Shown: in pieces, positions 5,200-6,399 of the stretch
How the letters are laid out: the number at the start of each line of letters is the position of its first letter
How positions within the stretch are numbered: the first letter of the stretch is position 1
Assembly (NCBI GenBank): GCA_023268575.1
Contig: JALRCL010000618.1
Span: 1 to 6,399, forward strand
Direction of reading: 5' to 3'
Length of the DNA: 6,399 bases
DNA from: Patulibacter sp.
GTDB lineage: Bacteria > Actinomycetota > Thermoleophilia > Solirubrobacterales > Solirubrobacteraceae
Position numbers and translations under genes: made by a program
Notes under the pieces: generated by a model
Database searches by the model: none
The model's input: only the letters and a program-made list of their open reading frames with translations
Told to the model about the DNA's origin: nothing

Positions 5200-6399
5200 G
5201 TGGCCGACACCCCCCGCACCCCCGAGGACGTCAAGCGGCTGGTCGCCGAGCACGACATCCGCTTCGTGCGGATGTGGTTCACCGACATCCTCGGTCAGCT
5301 CAAGTCGTTCTCGGTCAACGCCTCCGAGCTCGACGACGCCTTCGAGGGCGGCATGGGCTTCGACGGCTCCTCGATCACCGGCTTCAACGCCGTCGAGGAG
5401 TCGGACATGATCGCGGTGCCGGACGCGTCGACGTTCGCGATCCTGCCCTGGTCGCCGGCCGAGGAGGGCGTCGCGCGGATGTTCTGCGACGTCCAGACGC
5501 CGGAGCGCACGCCCTACGAGGGCGACCCGCGGTACATCCTGCGTCGCGCCGTCCAGCGGATGGAGTCGATGGGCTTCGACCGCTTCAACGTCGGCCCCGA
5601 GCTGGAGTACTTCCTCTTCAAGGACGCGAAGGACCCCGTCCCGCTCGACGAGGGCGGCTACTTCGACCTGACGGCGCTCGACGCGGGCTCCGACGTCCGC
5701 CGCGACACCGCGCTGGCGCTCGAGCAGCTCGGGATGAAGGTCGAGTACAGCCACCACGAGGGCGGTCCGTCGCAGCACGAGATCGACATCCGCTACGCGG
5801 ACGCCGTGAAGATGGCCGACGACTGCATGACCTACCGGCTGACGGTCAAGGAGATCGCGATGCAGCACGGCTGGCACGCGACCTTCATGCCGAAGCCGAT
5901 GACGGGCGAGAACGGCTCGGGCATGCACACCCACCTGTCGCTCTTCCGCGACGGTCGCAACGCGTTCTTCGACCCGGAGGACCGGTTCTTCCTCTCGGAC
6001 GTCGGCAAGGCGTTCATCGCCGGGCAGCTGCGCCATGCGCGCGAGATGTCGGCGGTCTTCGCGCAGTGGGTCAACAGCTACAAGCGCCTGGCGCCCGGCT
6101 ACGAGGCGCCGGTCTACGTCGCCTGGTCGCGCCGCAACCGCTCGGCGCTCGTGCGCGTGCCGCTCTACCACCCGGGCAAGGAGCAGGCCACGCGGATGGA
6201 GCTGCGCTGCCCCGATCCGGCGTGCAACCCGTACCTCGTCTTCGCGCTGCTGCTGCACGCGGGCCTCGACGGCATCGAGCGCGGCTACGAGCTGCCCGAG
6301 CCGATGGAGCGCAACCTCTACCACCTCTCGCCGGACGACCGGCGGCGCCTGGGCATCGAGCAGCTGCCGGAGACCCTCGGCGAGGCCGTCGAGCTGGCG
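5200..6399 (+). CDS. glnA: Glutamine synthetase type I-alpha (3' partial)
   Basis: Makes glutamine from glutamate, ammonia and ATP in the cytoplasm, as a dodecamer in this family. The GTG at 5200 follows AGGAG (5185-5189) by 10 nt, and 400 codons are open to the window end, about 90% of a ~445-residue enzyme. Visible features: GFDGSSITGF (53-62), metal/substrate glutamates E134, E136, E187 and E194 (GPELEYF, HHEGGPSQHEID), NGSGMH with His243, the NSYKRLAPGYEAP loop (292-304), SRRNRSALVR (310-319), and RMELR (332-336). The compact form without the GSI-beta insertion, and the overall resemblance to actinobacterial GlnA2, indicate GSI-alpha. Tyr374 (NLYHLS) lies where GSI-beta carries its adenylylation tyrosine, but the context differs from NLYDLP. 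It begins 63 nt after hxlR. TAGCCT at 5134-5139 could be a -10 for its own promoter, though no good -35 is visible. Confidence 0.96.
   Translation, partial: MADTPRTPEDVKRLVAEHDIRFVRMWFTDILGQLKSFSVNASELDDAFEGGMGFDGSSITGFNAVEESDMIAVPDASTFAILPWSPAEEGVARMFCDVQTPERTPYEGDPRYILRRAVQRMESMGFDRFNVGPELEYFLFKDAKDPVPLDEGGYFDLTALDAGSDVRRDTALALEQLGMKVEYSHHEGGPSQHEIDIRYADAVKMADDCMTYRLTVKEIAMQHGWHATFMPKPMTGENGSGMHTHLSLFRDGRNAFFDPEDRFFLSDVGKAFIAGQLRHAREMSAVFAQWVNSYKRLAPGYEAPVYVAWSRRNRSALVRVPLYHPGKEQATRMELRCPDPACNPYLVFALLLHAGLDGIERGYELPEPMERNLYHLSPDDRRRLGIEQLPETLGEAVELA

Noticed and set aside
4444..6324. Minus-strand 626-codon ORF
   Set aside because: It lies antisense to glutamine synthetase, hxlR and the CMD-like gene. 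Long antisense frames are expected for high-GC3 genes, and its product has no recognisable motif.

Overview
The window is very GC-rich, with strongly G/C-biased third codon positions and long antisense shadow ORFs. This base composition, together with a DnaE2-type polymerase, an actinobacterial GSI-alpha glutamine synthetase and a ydaO-type c-di-AMP riboswitch, points to an actinobacterium. A deep lineage such as Thermoleophilia/Solirubrobacterales is plausible, but that placement is a guess from general flavour. All genes supported here lie on the + strand.

Layout: (1) 1-2735 is the 3' part of dnaE2, the error-prone DNA polymerase III alpha subunit. Its N-terminal PHP region lies before the window, and it ends in a long Gly/Ala/Pro-rich tail. 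(2) 2736-3169 is a regulatory intergenic region. It holds a weak hairpin after dnaE2, an A/T-richer patch with direct repeats and a perfect 8-bp dyad, an extended -10 promoter, and a clear c-di-AMP (ydaO/yuaA-type) riboswitch starting at the predicted transcription start. (3) 3170-3766 encodes the gene under that riboswitch: a 198-residue, very Arg-rich, probably disordered protein with one C-terminal membrane helix. I do not recognise it. (4) 3767-4139 is a non-coding spacer with GC hairpins, a 20-bp tandem duplication, a well-spaced promoter and two tandem dyad operators of identical geometry. (5) 4140-4703 encodes a carboxymuconolactone decarboxylase/AhpD-like protein whose CxxC cysteines are both missing, and 4762-5136 encodes an HxlR-family regulator. 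They probably form one operon, with HxlR the obvious candidate for the tandem operators. (6) 5200 to the window end is the first 400 codons of a type I-alpha glutamine synthetase, running off the edge.

The genes do not form one pathway: DNA-damage polymerase, c-di-AMP-controlled membrane protein, a redox or stress-type regulator/enzyme pair, and nitrogen assimilation. The most interesting unit is 2931-3766: possible activator sites, promoter, riboswitch, a candidate Shine-Dalgarno-sequestering stem, and an unrecognised membrane protein. The c-di-AMP riboswitches I know of in actinobacteria control cell-wall hydrolases such as rpfA, so this would be an unfamiliar target.
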